Positions 32,990 through 41,788 of a stretch of DNA of 64,000 nucleotides are shown piece by piece. Position 1 is the first letter of the stretch, and every line of letters begins with the position of its first letter. This DNA is from Streptomyces sp. DH41 (GTDB lineage Bacteria > Actinomycetota > Actinomycetes > Streptomycetales > Streptomycetaceae). The stretch lies in assembly GCF_029813785.1 (NCBI RefSeq), contig NZ_JARVKY010000005.1, positions 1 through 64,000 on the forward strand, given 5' to 3'. Below the pieces are notes generated by a model, which did not search any database, was not told where the DNA came from, and worked only from the letters and a program-made list of their open reading frames with translations. Both the position numbers and the translations under genes were made by a program.

Positions 32990-34441
32990 TCAAGCGGGGG
33001 TGGTGTCGGGAGCGGGGATGCGGCGCGCCCAGAGGCCGAACAGGAGCAGGCCGGCCAGGGGGAAGGCGGCGGTCGCGAGGAAGGTTGCTCCCAGACCGCC
33101 CTCCAGTCCGCCGGTGGCGGAGAGCACGCTGGTCAGGACGGCCAGGCCCATGCCGCCGCCAAGCTGTTGCAGGCCCTGGTTGAGGCTGGCGGCGGCACCG
33201 ATGTGTTCGGCGGGGGCCTGGTGCATGATCACGGCGGTGACGGGGGCGAAGGTGGCGCCGGCGCCCGCGCCGAGCAGGATCGAGGGCAGCAGCACGGTGA
33301 CGATCGAGGTGTTCGCGTCGGCGTCGGCGGCCACCAGCGCCATCCAGGCGATGCCCAGCACCAGTCCGGCAAGGCCCGTACTGCCGATGACGCGCTCGCC
33401 CAGGAGCGGAAGCAGCCGTGGGGTGAGCTGGTTGGTGGCGATCAGGCCGACGGTGAAGGGCACCAGGGCAAGACCGGTCTGGAGAGGGGTGAAGCCGAGC
33501 ACCTGCTGGGTGAGCAGGGTGGTGAAGAACAGGAAGCCGACCTGCCCGGCCGGGACGAGCAGCATCGACAGCAGGGGGCCGGCGCTGCGCATGGAGGAGA
33601 AGAACGCCAGCGGCATCACCGGATGCGGATGCCGGCGCTCACACACGATCAGGGCCGCGAGCGCGAGGGCGGCGACGGCGAACGACCCGAGAACCACCGG
33701 GCTGCTCCAGCCGCGGTCCGCGGCAGAGGTGAAGGCGAACACCAGCGCCACCATCGTCAGGATCGAGGACGTGGCGCCGCCGATGTCCAGCGAGGTGCGC
33801 CGACGTTCCATCTCCGACAGGTTGCGCACCGCTCCGAGCAGCACCACCAGCCCGATGGGGGCGTTGACGTACATCACCCACTGCCAGCCCAGCGTCTGTG
33901 TCAGCACCCCGCCCACCAGCAGTCCCACCGCTGCTCCAGCGCCGACGGTCATGACGAACAGCGCCATGGCACGCGAGCGCTGCGGGCCCGGCGTAGTGAT
34001 CCCGATCAGCAGCACCATCACACTGGGCGCCGCCACCGCCGCTCCCACCCCCTGAAGGGCCCGCGCCGCCACCAGCACCCCAGCCGAGGGGGCCAGCCCT
34101 CCCGCGATGGAAGCAATCACAAAGACCACAACGCCCAGAACCAGGGCGCGGCGCGGCCCGATCATGGAACCGACCTTCCCGCTCAGCAGGATCAGGCCGC
34201 CGAAGGTCAGCGCGTAGGCGGTGACGACCCAGGACAGGCCCGCGCTGGAAAAGTCCAGATCACGGCCGATGTCGGGCAGCGCCACGTTAACGATCGAGGT
34301 GTCCACGACGAACATCAGCTGCGTCAGCACCAAAATCACCACCGCCAGCGCGACCGGTTCACGGCGCACCTTCACCGGGGCGCCGGGCGGCGCTGCGGCC
34401 CGCTGCACCTGTGCCACCTCGCTTCCGCTGTCTTTCCTCAT
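32990..34441 (-). CDS. MFS transporter, EmrB/QacA (DHA2, 14-TM) type
   Basis: A 483-aa efflux pump with about 14 hydrophobic segments. The first helix carries the DHA2 motif FVVDTSIVNVALPDIG, and the loop 2-3 motif is GKVGSMIGPRRAL. It expels drugs or metabolites using the proton gradient. The start is the ATG at 34441 with GGAGGGAGAG upstream; the longer open frame is non-coding. First gene of the minus-strand operon, divergent from the XRE-cupin regulator. Confidence 0.92.
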   Translation of the reverse strand: MRKDSGSEVAQVQRAAAPPGAPVKVRREPVALAVVILVLTQLMFVVDTSIVNVALPDIGRDLDFSSAGLSWVVTAYALTFGGLILLSGKVGSMIGPRRALVLGVVVFVIASIAGGLAPSAGVLVAARALQGVGAAVAAPSVMVLLIGITTPGPQRSRAMALFVMTVGAGAAVGLLVGGVLTQTLGWQWVMYVNAPIGLVVLLGAVRNLSEMERRRTSLDIGGATSSILTMVALVFAFTSAADRGWSSPVVLGSFAVAALALAALIVCERRHPHPVMPLAFFSSMRSAGPLLSMLLVPAGQVGFLFFTTLLTQQVLGFTPLQTGLALVPFTVGLIATNQLTPRLLPLLGERVIGSTGLAGLVLGIAWMALVAADADANTSIVTVLLPSILLGAGAGATFAPVTAVIMHQAPAEHIGAAASLNQGLQQLGGGMGLAVLTSVLSATGGLEGGLGATFLATAAFPLAGLLLFGLWARRIPAPDTTPA

Positions 34442-34510
34442 TGCGCCTCTCCCTCCGGACGGCAGCCCCGGTCGGAGCGCCTCCCACCACCGTCGGCTCG
34501 CCCAGCACAA

Positions 34511-34540
34511 CACGCAAAGATCCTTGCTGCGGTGGCAAGG
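34511..34540. promoter_or_regulatory. Operator candidate between the MFS and XRE-cupin genes
   Basis: CCTTGC-N7-GCAAGG at 34522-34540 is a perfect inverted repeat ending 7 bp before the regulator start. An overlapping GCAA-N6-TTGC lies at 34514-34527, so three GCAA half-sites lie within 30 bp. Confidence 0.6.
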
Positions 34541-34547
34541 TGGAGGG

Positions 34548-35132
34548 ATGGACGAAGAAACGCAGTCGACGATGGCCGCGGTCGGCCCGCGCCTGAAAGG
34601 GCTGCGGACCCAGCGCAGCCTCTCTTTGACGGCCCTGGCGGAAGCCACCGGGATTTCCCTCAGTACGCTCTCGCGACTGGAATCGGGCCAGCGCCGCCCC
34701 ACCCTCGAACTGCTCCTGCCCCTGGCCCGGGAACTGCGCGTGGACATCGGCCAGCTCATCGGCGCACCCCAGACGGGCGACCCCCGGCTACACCTCCAGC
34801 CCGTCACTCGCCACGGCATGACTATGCTCCCGCTCACCCGACGGGCAGGCAGCCTGCAAGCGTACAAATTGATCATCTCGCCGAAGATGCGCTCGCCCGA
34901 GCCCGAGCAGTCCAGCCACGAGGGCTACGAATGGATCTACGTCCTCGACGGCCGCCTGCGCTTGGTCCTGGGCGACAACGACCTCATCATGGGCCCCGGC
35001 GAAGCCGCCGAATTCGACACCCGCACCCCCCACTGGTTCGGCAACGCCGACGCCCACCCCGTCGAAATCCTCAGCCTCCTCGGCCACCAAGGAGAACGTG
35101 CACACCTCCGCGCCCGCACTACACCCCGCTGA
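34548..35132 (+). CDS. XRE-type regulator with C-terminal cupin domain
   Basis: A 194-aa regulator. The N-terminal helix-turn-helix (LSLTALAEATGISLSTLSRLESGQ, residues 25-48) is followed by a small-ligand cupin (HEGYEWIYVLDGRLRLVLGD, GPGEAAEFDTRTPHWFGN). Such proteins sense small metabolites and control nearby catabolic or efflux genes. Start ATG at 34548 shortly after GGAGG. Divergent from the MFS-methyltransferase-SDR operon, which it likely controls. Confidence 0.9.
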   Translation: MDEETQSTMAAVGPRLKGLRTQRSLSLTALAEATGISLSTLSRLESGQRRPTLELLLPLARELRVDIGQLIGAPQTGDPRLHLQPVTRHGMTMLPLTRRAGSLQAYKLIISPKMRSPEPEQSSHEGYEWIYVLDGRLRLVLGDNDLIMGPGEAAEFDTRTPHWFGNADAHPVEILSLLGHQGERAHLRARTTPR

Positions 35133-35151
35133 GACCGCGTTTGAGATCGTG

Positions 35152-35712
35152 AGCGCCTGTTCGCGCCGTTGCTGCTGTCCGTGATGGGGCTCCGTCCGGC
35201 GGAGGTCTGCGGCCTGCGGTGGTCGGACATCGACCTGGACGCGGCCACGCTCGGCATCGCCAACACCCGGACCATGATGGGCAACCGCACGGTGGTGGAG
35301 AAGGACACGAAGAGTATGGCGGGGGAGCGTGTGTTGCCGCTCCCGAGCCTCGTACGGGAGGCGCTGAAGACGTTCCGCGCCACGCAGGCAATAGAACGCC
35401 TGCGTGGCGGGCGAGGGGTACGAGGGCGGCGGGAATGTGCTCGTGGATGAACTCGGGGGCGCTGAACGGTCGGCAGCTCCGAACGCGGGTCTACAAAAAA
35501 TGGACGCAAACGGCCTTCGCAGGGTCCGTCTGTACGATGCTCGGGCGTCTTGCCTCACGTACCTGGCCAACAACGGGGTGCCGGATCACCTGCTCGCCAA
35601 GTGGGCCGGGCACACCGACGTGAAGACGACGAAGAAGTGGTACGTGAAGCCGGACGTGGCGGACCTGCTTCCAGTGGCGGGGGCATGGGGAGGTCTCGCA
35701 GGGGGCGTGTGA
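35152..35712 (+). pseudogene. Truncated, frameshifted phage-type tyrosine integrase
   Basis: The catalytic domain is recognisable: ERLFAPLLLSVMGLRPAEVCGLRWSDID contains the first Arg. After a frameshift near 35400 it continues RLYDARASCLTYLANNGVPDHLLAKWAGHTDVKTTKKWYVKP, with the second Arg, His and the nucleophile Tyr. The N-terminal arm- and core-binding domains (~200 aa) are missing. It is the decayed integrase of a former integrative element. No attachment site or tRNA was seen beside it. Confidence 0.82.
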
Positions 35713-36140
35713 CAGATCGTGACAGATGAAGGTGTGAACTCGTGACCGAAGCCAAGATCGAAACACTGCAATACCGCTTTGACGGGCCAGAACACCTCCC
35801 CGTGCTGATCTTGGGACCGTCCCTCGGTACTACATGGCACAGGTTGTAGAGACCGTCTATGGGCGTCCACGCCAGTCCAGGGTGCCCGTGTAAGGCCAGC
35901 TCAGAGCGTTTTGATCTGAAGGCGTCGACGCAGTTGGTGACCGGCGTGTGATAGCGGCGTTCGACGAGAAGCTCCGCAGGTGCAGTCCGGCAGGGCTCTT
36001 GAGCTGGTGGGTTTCTGCCTCTGTCTTGGGCGTCCTTTCACTTGGGTTCCTCCTCTCCGAGTACGGAGGCGGGGACGCGGTGACAGCGAGCCTCCAGGGT
36101 CGAGCCACAGCGTGCGCCCCGGAACTGTGCGCGGTCGACT
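35713..36140. other. Intergenic, no gene recognised
   Basis: About 430 bp. It begins with a short direct repeat GTGACAGATC/GTGACAGATG. No convincing gene follows until the fragment at 36141. Confidence 0.4.
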
Positions 36141-36384
36141 GCGGCGCACACTCACACTCACTCGGCTGCGGCAGCCTTCGCCGCGAGACCTGCTCAACAT
36201 CGACCCCGGGCACCTCAGCGATGACTTGATGTTCCGCATGACAGGCACTCTGGAACAGAGCTTCAAAAGCGTCCTGCGCCGCAACAAGGCCGGCGGCGTA
36301 GACCGGATCGCCCGTACCTCCGACTTTACGATCAAGATCCGCCAAGCCGTCGTGTCCCAGAGCCGTTACCACATCGAAGGCTGA
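36141..36384 (+). CDS. Unidentified C-terminal protein fragment
   Basis: The frame RDLLNIDPGHLSDDLMFRM, EQSFKSVLRRNKAGG and FTIKIRQAVVSQSRYHIEG has a GC3 bias and amino-acid mix typical of real coding sequence, while the antisense frame does not. It lacks a start and is probably the tail of a gene lost in the integrase-linked rearrangement. I do not recognise the family. Confidence 0.35.
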
Positions 36385-36529
36385 GCGCTGCACAGGAAAT
36401 GCTGCCGGGCGTTCCCACGGCTGATGATGCGATCGGCTCCTTGCTTGTGACCTGCCGCATCAGGTGAGCACCACCGGGACCGTGTCCATCGCGCTCGGAC
36501 CGCGTGTAGCCGTGGACTGACCGGTTCGG

Positions 36530-37384
36530 TCAGGGGGCTGCTGTGACGGTCTGGTGCTGGCTGCCCAGTCCGTCTCCGCCGCAGGTGAGGGTGTCACCTG
36601 CGGAAAGGTAGTGCGGTGGGTTGAGGTCCTTGCCCGCGCCGAACGGGGTGCCGGTGTTGATCAGGTCTCCAGGCTCAAGGATCATGAACTGGCTCAGATG
36701 GCGGACGATGTGAGCCGGGCCGAAGATGATGTCCGCGGTGGTGCCGTCCTGGCGGCGGGCGCCCTTGTGGTCCAGCCACAGGCGCAGGTTTGAGATGTCG
36801 CCGAGATCGTCGGGAGTGGCCAGCCAGGGGCCGCAGGGGTTGAACGTGGGGGCGGACTTTCCCTTGAGCCACTGGCCTCCGCGTTCCTTCTGGAAGGAGC
36901 GCTCGGTGATGTCGTTGACGAGGACGTATCCGGCGATGGCCGCGGTGGCCGCGTCGTCGTCGGCCAGGTAGAGACTGCGGGTGCCGATGACGATACCCAG
37001 TTCGACTTCCCAATCAGTCTGCGTGGAGCCCCGCGGGATACAGATGGGGTCGTGCGGCCCGCACAGTGAGTTGGGTGCCTTGGAGAAGACGAGCGGTTCC
37101 CGGGGAGGCGGGGCGTGTGTGCCGGGGCCGCGGTAGTTGGCTCCGACGCCGAGGATCTGGTGGGAGCGGGCGATGGGGGCGCCGATCCGTTCGGTGACGA
37201 AGCGGTGGGTCGCTCCGGATGCGCGGCGGGCGGCGACGGCTTCCTCCAGGAGACGGGGGCCGCCGGCTGCGAAGAACGCCTGATTGTAGTCCTCGACCAG
37301 GTCGGAGACATCGACGTAGGTGTGTTCGTCGACCCTGACGACGGGCCGCTCATGGCCGGACGGGCCGATACGCATCAGCTGCAT
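36530..37384 (-). CDS. Fumarylacetoacetate hydrolase-family protein, possible oxaloacetate decarboxylase
   Basis: A 284-aa FAH-family enzyme. Metal ligands are visible as Glu126 and Glu128 in DWEVELGIVIG and Asp158 in VLVNDITER. GVGANYRG near 80 and PGDLINTGTPFG near the end are family motifs. Members include hydratases, hydrolases of 1,3-diketo acids and the FAHD1-type oxaloacetate decarboxylases. Next to a malic enzyme and D-tartrate dehydratase, whose product is oxaloacetate, decarboxylation to pyruvate is an attractive guess. Start ATG at 37384; a strong hairpin separates it from the malic enzyme gene. Confidence 0.85.
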   Translation of the reverse strand: MQLMRIGPSGHERPVVRVDEHTYVDVSDLVEDYNQAFFAAGGPRLLEEAVAARRASGATHRFVTERIGAPIARSHQILGVGANYRGPGTHAPPPREPLVFSKAPNSLCGPHDPICIPRGSTQTDWEVELGIVIGTRSLYLADDDAATAAIAGYVLVNDITERSFQKERGGQWLKGKSAPTFNPCGPWLATPDDLGDISNLRLWLDHKGARRQDGTTADIIFGPAHIVRHLSQFMILEPGDLINTGTPFGAGKDLNPPHYLSAGDTLTCGGDGLGSQHQTVTAAP

Positions 37385-37404
37385 GGGGAGGTCTTTCGAC
37401 GGCT

Positions 37405-37440
37405 GCCGCAGGCCGGGCACCACGGTGCCCGGCCTGCGGC
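37405..37440 (-). terminator. Strong hairpin after the malic enzyme gene
   Basis: A perfect 16-bp stem GCCGCAGGCCGGGCAC / GTGCCCGGCCTGCGGC with loop CACG, 12 bp downstream of the malic enzyme stop and 20 bp before the FAH-family start on the minus strand. It should terminate or attenuate. Confidence 0.8.
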
Positions 37441-37452
37441 GCGGAAGGTAGG

Positions 37453-38886
37453 TCAGCGGGCGGAGGGGGAGTTGGGTGCCGTCGCGCCGGCGGCCGTGGC
37501 CGCCTCCCGCACGGCGCCCGCGACGGCACCGGCGACCTTGTCGTTGAAGACGCTGGGGATGATGTAGTTCGGGTTGATCTCGTCCTCGGTCACCACGTCC
37601 GCGAGGGCGTGCGCGGCGGCGAGCATCATCTCGGTGTTGACGGTGCGGGACTGGGCGTCCAGCAGGCCGCGGAAGACGCCCGGGAAGACCAGCACGTTGT
37701 TGATCTGGTTCGGGAAGTCCGAGCGGCCGGTGGCGACGACCGCCGCGGTCTGGCGGGCGATCGCCGGGTCGACCTCCGGGTCGGGGTTCGCGAGCGCGAA
37801 CACGATCGCGCCGTCCGCCATGGCGGCCACGTCGTCCCCGTCCAGGACGTTGGGGGCCGAGACGCCGATGAAGACGTCCGCGCCGTGCACGGCCTCCTTG
37901 AGGGTGCCGGTGAGGCCCTCGGGGTTGGTGTTGTCGGCGATCCAGCGCAGCGCCGACTCCGGGGCGGCGTCGACCAGGTCGGTGCGGCCGGCGTGCACGA
38001 CGCCGTGGATGTCGGCGACGACGGCGTTCTTCACGCCCGCGGCGAGCAGCAGCTTCAGGATGGCCGTACCGGCCGCGCCGGCACCGGACATGACGACCCG
38101 TACGTTGTCGATGGGCTTGTCGACGACGCGCAGGGCGTTGGTCAGCGCGGCGAGGACGACGATCGCGGTGCCGTGCTGGTCGTCGTGGAAGACGGGGATG
38201 TCCAGGGCCTCGCGCAGCCGGGCCTCGATCTCGAAGCAGCGGGGCGCGGAGATGTCCTCGAGGTTGATGCCGGCGAAGCCCGGGGCGATGGCCTTGACGA
38301 TCTCGACGATCGCGTCGGTGTCCTGGGTGTCGAGGCAGAGCGGCCAGGCGTCGATGCCGGCGAACCGCTTGAACAGGGCCGCCTTGCCCTCCATGACCGG
38401 CAGCGCGGCCTTCGGGCCGATGTTGCCGAGGCCCAGCACGGCGGAGCCGTCGGTCACGACCGCGACGGAGTTGCGCTTGATGGTGAGGCGGCGGGCGTCC
38501 TCGGGGTTCTCGGCGATCGCCATGCAGACGCGGGCGACACCGGGCGTGTAGACCATGGAGAGGTCGTCGCGGTTGCGGATGGGGTGCTTCGACGCCATCT
38601 CGATCTTGCCGCCGAGGTGCATGAGGAAGGTACGGTCGGAGACCTTGCCCAGGGTCACGCCCTCGATGCCGCGCAGCCGCTCGACGATCTCGTCGGCGTG
38701 CGAGGTGGAGGAGGCCGAGAGGGTGACGTCGATGCCCAGGCGGTCGGCATCGGAGTGGATCACGTCGAGGGCGGTGACCGAGCCGCCCAGCGCCTCCATG
38801 GTGGCCGTCAGCTGTGAGACGGCACTGCCGCCCGCGGGCACTTCGAGCCGGACGGTGATCGAGTAGGAGACGCTGGGCGCGCTCAT
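37453..38886 (-). CDS. NAD(P)-dependent malic enzyme with ACT domain
   Basis: A 477-aa malic enzyme, converting malate to pyruvate and CO2. Residues 1-90 are an ACT regulatory domain (SVSYSITVRLEVPAG). The catalytic Tyr is in MVYTPGVARVC (Tyr113), the catalytic Lys in PVMEGKAALFK, metal ligands in EDISAPRCFEIE and HDDQHGTA, and the NAD motif is SGAGAAGTAI. The start is the ATG at 38886 with GAGGA upstream, rather than the one five codons earlier. Lies 73 bp downstream of dctA in the same direction. Confidence 0.93.
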   Translation of the reverse strand: MSAPSVSYSITVRLEVPAGGSAVSQLTATMEALGGSVTALDVIHSDADRLGIDVTLSASSTSHADEIVERLRGIEGVTLGKVSDRTFLMHLGGKIEMASKHPIRNRDDLSMVYTPGVARVCMAIAENPEDARRLTIKRNSVAVVTDGSAVLGLGNIGPKAALPVMEGKAALFKRFAGIDAWPLCLDTQDTDAIVEIVKAIAPGFAGINLEDISAPRCFEIEARLREALDIPVFHDDQHGTAIVVLAALTNALRVVDKPIDNVRVVMSGAGAAGTAILKLLLAAGVKNAVVADIHGVVHAGRTDLVDAAPESALRWIADNTNPEGLTGTLKEAVHGADVFIGVSAPNVLDGDDVAAMADGAIVFALANPDPEVDPAIARQTAAVVATGRSDFPNQINNVLVFPGVFRGLLDAQSRTVNTEMMLAAAHALADVVTEDEINPNYIIPSVFNDKVAGAVAGAVREAATAAGATAPNSPSAR

Positions 38887-38959
38887 GCGGACTGTCCTCA
38901 TCTTCTGTGGAGCGGCGGGGATGGTGGTGCATCGCCGGCGGATGCGGCGGTGGGGGAGG

Positions 38960-40333
38960 TCAGGTGTCGGCGCCGACCTTTGTGGTGGTGTCGGTGCCGG
39001 TTTTGCTTCCGGCTTCGGTGTCGGCGGGTGCGGTTGCCGCTGGGGTGCGGGACTTCAAGATCGTGCGGGCTTTGTCGATGTCGAGGTCCTTCTCCCATTT
39101 GCCGATCACGATGGTGGCGACGGCGTTGCCGAGGACGTTGATGAAGACGCGGCCCTCGTTGAGGATGCGGTCGATGCCGACGATCAGCGAGAGGGCGGCC
39201 AGGGGAACGTGGCCGACGGCGGTGACGGTGCTGGCGAGGACGATGAACGCGCCGCCCGCGATGCCCGCGGTGCCCTTGCTGGTGAGCATCATGACGCCGA
39301 CCATGATCAGCTGTTGCTGCCAGGAGAGGTCGATGCCCATGGCCTGGGCCAGGAAGAGGGAGGCCATGGTGAGGTAGACGGCGGAGCCGTCCAGGTTGAA
39401 GGAGAACCCGGAGGGGATGACGATGCCCACCACCGGGCGACCGATGCCGAGGGTCTCCAGCTTGCGCACCAGTTGGGGCAGGACGGCTTCGCTGGAGCAG
39501 GTGCTCAGGGCGACGAGGAGTTCGGCCTTGAGGAAGCGCATGAGGCCGAACAGGCTCAGGCGGCAGGCGCGCATGATGGCGCCGAGGACGACCACGACGT
39601 AGACGATGCAGGTCGCGGTGAAGAGGACGATGAGGTAGCCGAGCTGCTTGAGGCTCTCGGCGCCGTATGTGGAGACCACGGTGGCCAGGGCGCCGAAGGT
39701 GCCCAGCGGTGCCAGCCACATCACCCAGCCCACGATGCGGAACACGACGTCGGAGAGGGCCTTGATCCCGCGGGTCAGGGGTGCGCCGTCCTCGCCGGCC
39801 ATGTTCAGGGCGACGCCGAAGACGATGGAGACCATGAGCGCGGCGAGGATGGCGTCACCGGTGATCGCGCCCAGCAGTGAGGTGGGGATCAGTGAGGAGA
39901 TGAAGCCGGTGAAGGTGGCGTGCTCGGCGGCGGTCTCGGGTACGTCGTCCGCGTTGAGTGAGGAGGGATCGACGTGGAGACCGGAGCCGGGCTGGAAGAT
40001 GTTGGCGACCACCAGTCCGATCAGCATGGACAGCAGCGACAGCACCAGGAAGTAGCCGATCGCTTTCACGCCGATCCGGCCTGCCTTGCGCAGGTTGTCC
40101 ATGGAGGCGATGCCGGTGGTGACCACGCAGAAGACGACCGGGACGACGATCATCTTGACCAGGTCGATGAACCAGTCGTTGAGCGGCTTGAGTTCCTTGC
40201 CGAGCCCGGGGGCGAGGATACCGACGGCGATACCGAGGACCGCGCCCAGCACGACCTGGAACCACAGCTCACGTATCAGACGGTTCAGCCGTGACCGCTG
40301 CGGGCGGCCGGCGGCAGTAGTAGCGGATGTCAT
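38960..40333 (-). CDS. dctA: C4-dicarboxylate:cation symporter DctA (DAACS family)
   Basis: A 457-aa membrane carrier with eight helices and two re-entrant loops. The signature segments are present: serine-rich STCSSEAVLPQLV, SGFSFNLDGSAVYLT and TSKGTAGIAGGAFIVLASTV. It imports malate, fumarate, succinate and probably tartrate with protons or sodium. Start ATG at 40333 with GGGAG upstream. Followed by malic enzyme, so import and use of C4 acids are cotranscribed; a hairpin separates it from tarD upstream. Confidence 0.93.
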   Translation of the reverse strand: MTSATTAAGRPQRSRLNRLIRELWFQVVLGAVLGIAVGILAPGLGKELKPLNDWFIDLVKMIVVPVVFCVVTTGIASMDNLRKAGRIGVKAIGYFLVLSLLSMLIGLVVANIFQPGSGLHVDPSSLNADDVPETAAEHATFTGFISSLIPTSLLGAITGDAILAALMVSIVFGVALNMAGEDGAPLTRGIKALSDVVFRIVGWVMWLAPLGTFGALATVVSTYGAESLKQLGYLIVLFTATCIVYVVVVLGAIMRACRLSLFGLMRFLKAELLVALSTCSSEAVLPQLVRKLETLGIGRPVVGIVIPSGFSFNLDGSAVYLTMASLFLAQAMGIDLSWQQQLIMVGVMMLTSKGTAGIAGGAFIVLASTVTAVGHVPLAALSLIVGIDRILNEGRVFINVLGNAVATIVIGKWEKDLDIDKARTILKSRTPAATAPADTEAGSKTGTDTTTKVGADT

Positions 40334-40390
40334 CGAGGGTGCTCCCTTGCACGACGATCGTGTCTGGCCCTGTCCCGTGGGGGGTGTGCG

Positions 40391-40420
40391 CGGGGGACGC
40401 GAAGCGGCTCGCGTCCCCCG
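40391..40420 (-). terminator. Hairpin between tarD and dctA
   Basis: Perfect 12-bp stem CGGGGGACGCGA / TCGCGTCCCCCG with loop AGCGGC in the 180-bp gap. It should end the tarD transcript, with dctA having its own promoter. Confidence 0.7.
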
Positions 40421-40513
40421 TGGTCGTACGTGGCGCTTCGATGGAACTGCGCCGGCGGACGGCGCTCGCCGACGGCGGGCGCGTCACGGTGCGGTGTGTG
40501 AGTGCGGTGACAG

Positions 40514-41680
40514 TCAGCTGTGCAGGTCGCGCAGCACCTTGTAGAAGGCGGCCTTGCCCTCGAAGCCGATGCCGGGGATGTCGGTCAGGCCGACGCGGCT
40601 CTTCTCCACCACGGCGTCGTCGGCGAAGCCTCCGGTGGGCTGGAACTCGCCCGGGTAGGACTCGTTGCCGCCGAGCTTGAGGGCGGCGGCGATGTGCAGG
40701 GAGAACTGGTGCCCGCCGTGCGGGACGCAGCGCCGGGAGGACCAGCCGTGCTGCTTGAGCATGTCCTGGATGCGCAGGTACTCCACCAGGCCGTAGGAGA
40801 GCGCGGGGTCGAACTGGAGGGTGTCGCGGTCGGGGCGCATGCCGCCGTAGCGGATCAGGTTGCGGGCGTCCTGGAGGGAGAAGAGGTTCTCGCCGGTGGC
40901 GATGGAGCCGGCGTAGTGCTCGGCGACGGTGGCGTTGAGGTGGTAGTCGAGCGGGTCGCCGATCTCCTCGTACCAGAACAGGCCGTAGGGCTCGATCGCC
41001 CGGCCGTACTCCAGCGCCGTGCTGAGGTCGAAGCGGCCGTTGACGTCGACGGCGAGGCGGGAGCCGTCACCGCCGAGGACGTCGATGACGGCCTCGATGC
41101 GGCGCAGGTCCTCGACCAGGTCGGCACCGCCGATCTTCATCTTGACGACGTCATATCCCAGGTCGAGGAAGCCGCGCATCTCGTCCTGGAGGTCGGTCAG
41201 GGTCTTGCCGGGCGCGTAGTAACCGCCGGCGGCGTAGACGAAGACGGAGTCGTCGGGCTGTCCGTCGCCGTAGCGCTCGGACAGGTACCGGTACAGCGGC
41301 TTGCCTTCGATCTTGGACGCGAGGTCGAACAGGGCCATGTCGACGACGCCGACGGCGACGGAGCGCTCGCCGTGGCCGCCGGGCTTCTCGTTGTTCATCA
41401 TCACGTCCCACGCCTTGGCGTGGTCGAAGCGGCCCTGTTCGTCCAGGAGGCTGCCGGGCTCGGCGGCGGTCAGGCGGGGCAGGATCCGGCGACGCAGGAT
41501 CTCGCCGGCGCTGTAGCGGCCGTTGGAGTTGAAGCCGTAACCGACGACGGGCTTGCCGTCGCGGATGACGTCGCTCTCGATCGCCACGATCGAGCAGTCC
41601 ATGGAGCTGAAGTCGATCCAGGCGTTGCGGATCGAGGAGCTGATCGGGACGACGCCCTCGTACACGTTGGTGATCTTCAC
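40514..41680 (-). CDS. tarD: D(-)-tartrate dehydratase, enolase superfamily
   Basis: A 388-aa enolase-superfamily dehydratase that strongly resembles Bradyrhizobium TarD. The N-terminal capping domain has GYGFNSNGRY and NEKPGGHGERSVAVG. The barrel carries the KMK acid-base motif (Lys180, Lys182), metal ligands near Asp212, Glu239 and Glu264, and the catalytic His321 in CVPHGGHQ. FNPA-type loops (GNESYPGEFQPTGG) match too. It removes water from D-tartrate to give oxaloacetate. Divergent from the GntR gene, with a CTTATAAG palindrome 20 bp upstream of its start. Confidence 0.9.
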   Translation of the reverse strand: MKITNVYEGVVPISSSIRNAWIDFSSMDCSIVAIESDVIRDGKPVVGYGFNSNGRYSAGEILRRRILPRLTAAEPGSLLDEQGRFDHAKAWDVMMNNEKPGGHGERSVAVGVVDMALFDLASKIEGKPLYRYLSERYGDGQPDDSVFVYAAGGYYAPGKTLTDLQDEMRGFLDLGYDVVKMKIGGADLVEDLRRIEAVIDVLGGDGSRLAVDVNGRFDLSTALEYGRAIEPYGLFWYEEIGDPLDYHLNATVAEHYAGSIATGENLFSLQDARNLIRYGGMRPDRDTLQFDPALSYGLVEYLRIQDMLKQHGWSSRRCVPHGGHQFSLHIAAALKLGGNESYPGEFQPTGGFADDAVVEKSRVGLTDIPGIGFEGKAAFYKVLRDLHS

Positions 41681-41691
41681 GACCGCGCCTT

Positions 41692-41715
41692 TCTCATATC
41701 TTATAAGTTGCGTCG
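41692..41715. promoter_or_regulatory. GntR operator candidate in the tarD/GntR divergent promoter
   Basis: The 8-bp palindrome CTTATAAG (41700-41707) is embedded in the AT-rich CATATCTTATAAGTTG. Short AT-rich palindromes are typical of FadR-type GntR operators, and this is the only one in the interval. Confidence 0.6.
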
Positions 41716-41788
41716 GTGTTAGGCTGAGGTGACGCGATGGGAACTGTCAAGAGGGGTGCGAGCACCCGGGAAGGATTTTCGGGGGGCG

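Noticed and set aside
35152..35712. Integrase considered as functional
   Set aside because: N-terminal domains are absent and a frameshift splits the catalytic domain.
35857..36393. 178-aa open frame on the minus strand with a protein-like start
   Set aside because: Third-position GC is mixed, whereas the opposite strand shows strong bias at 36141-36384; the plus-strand fragment is favoured.
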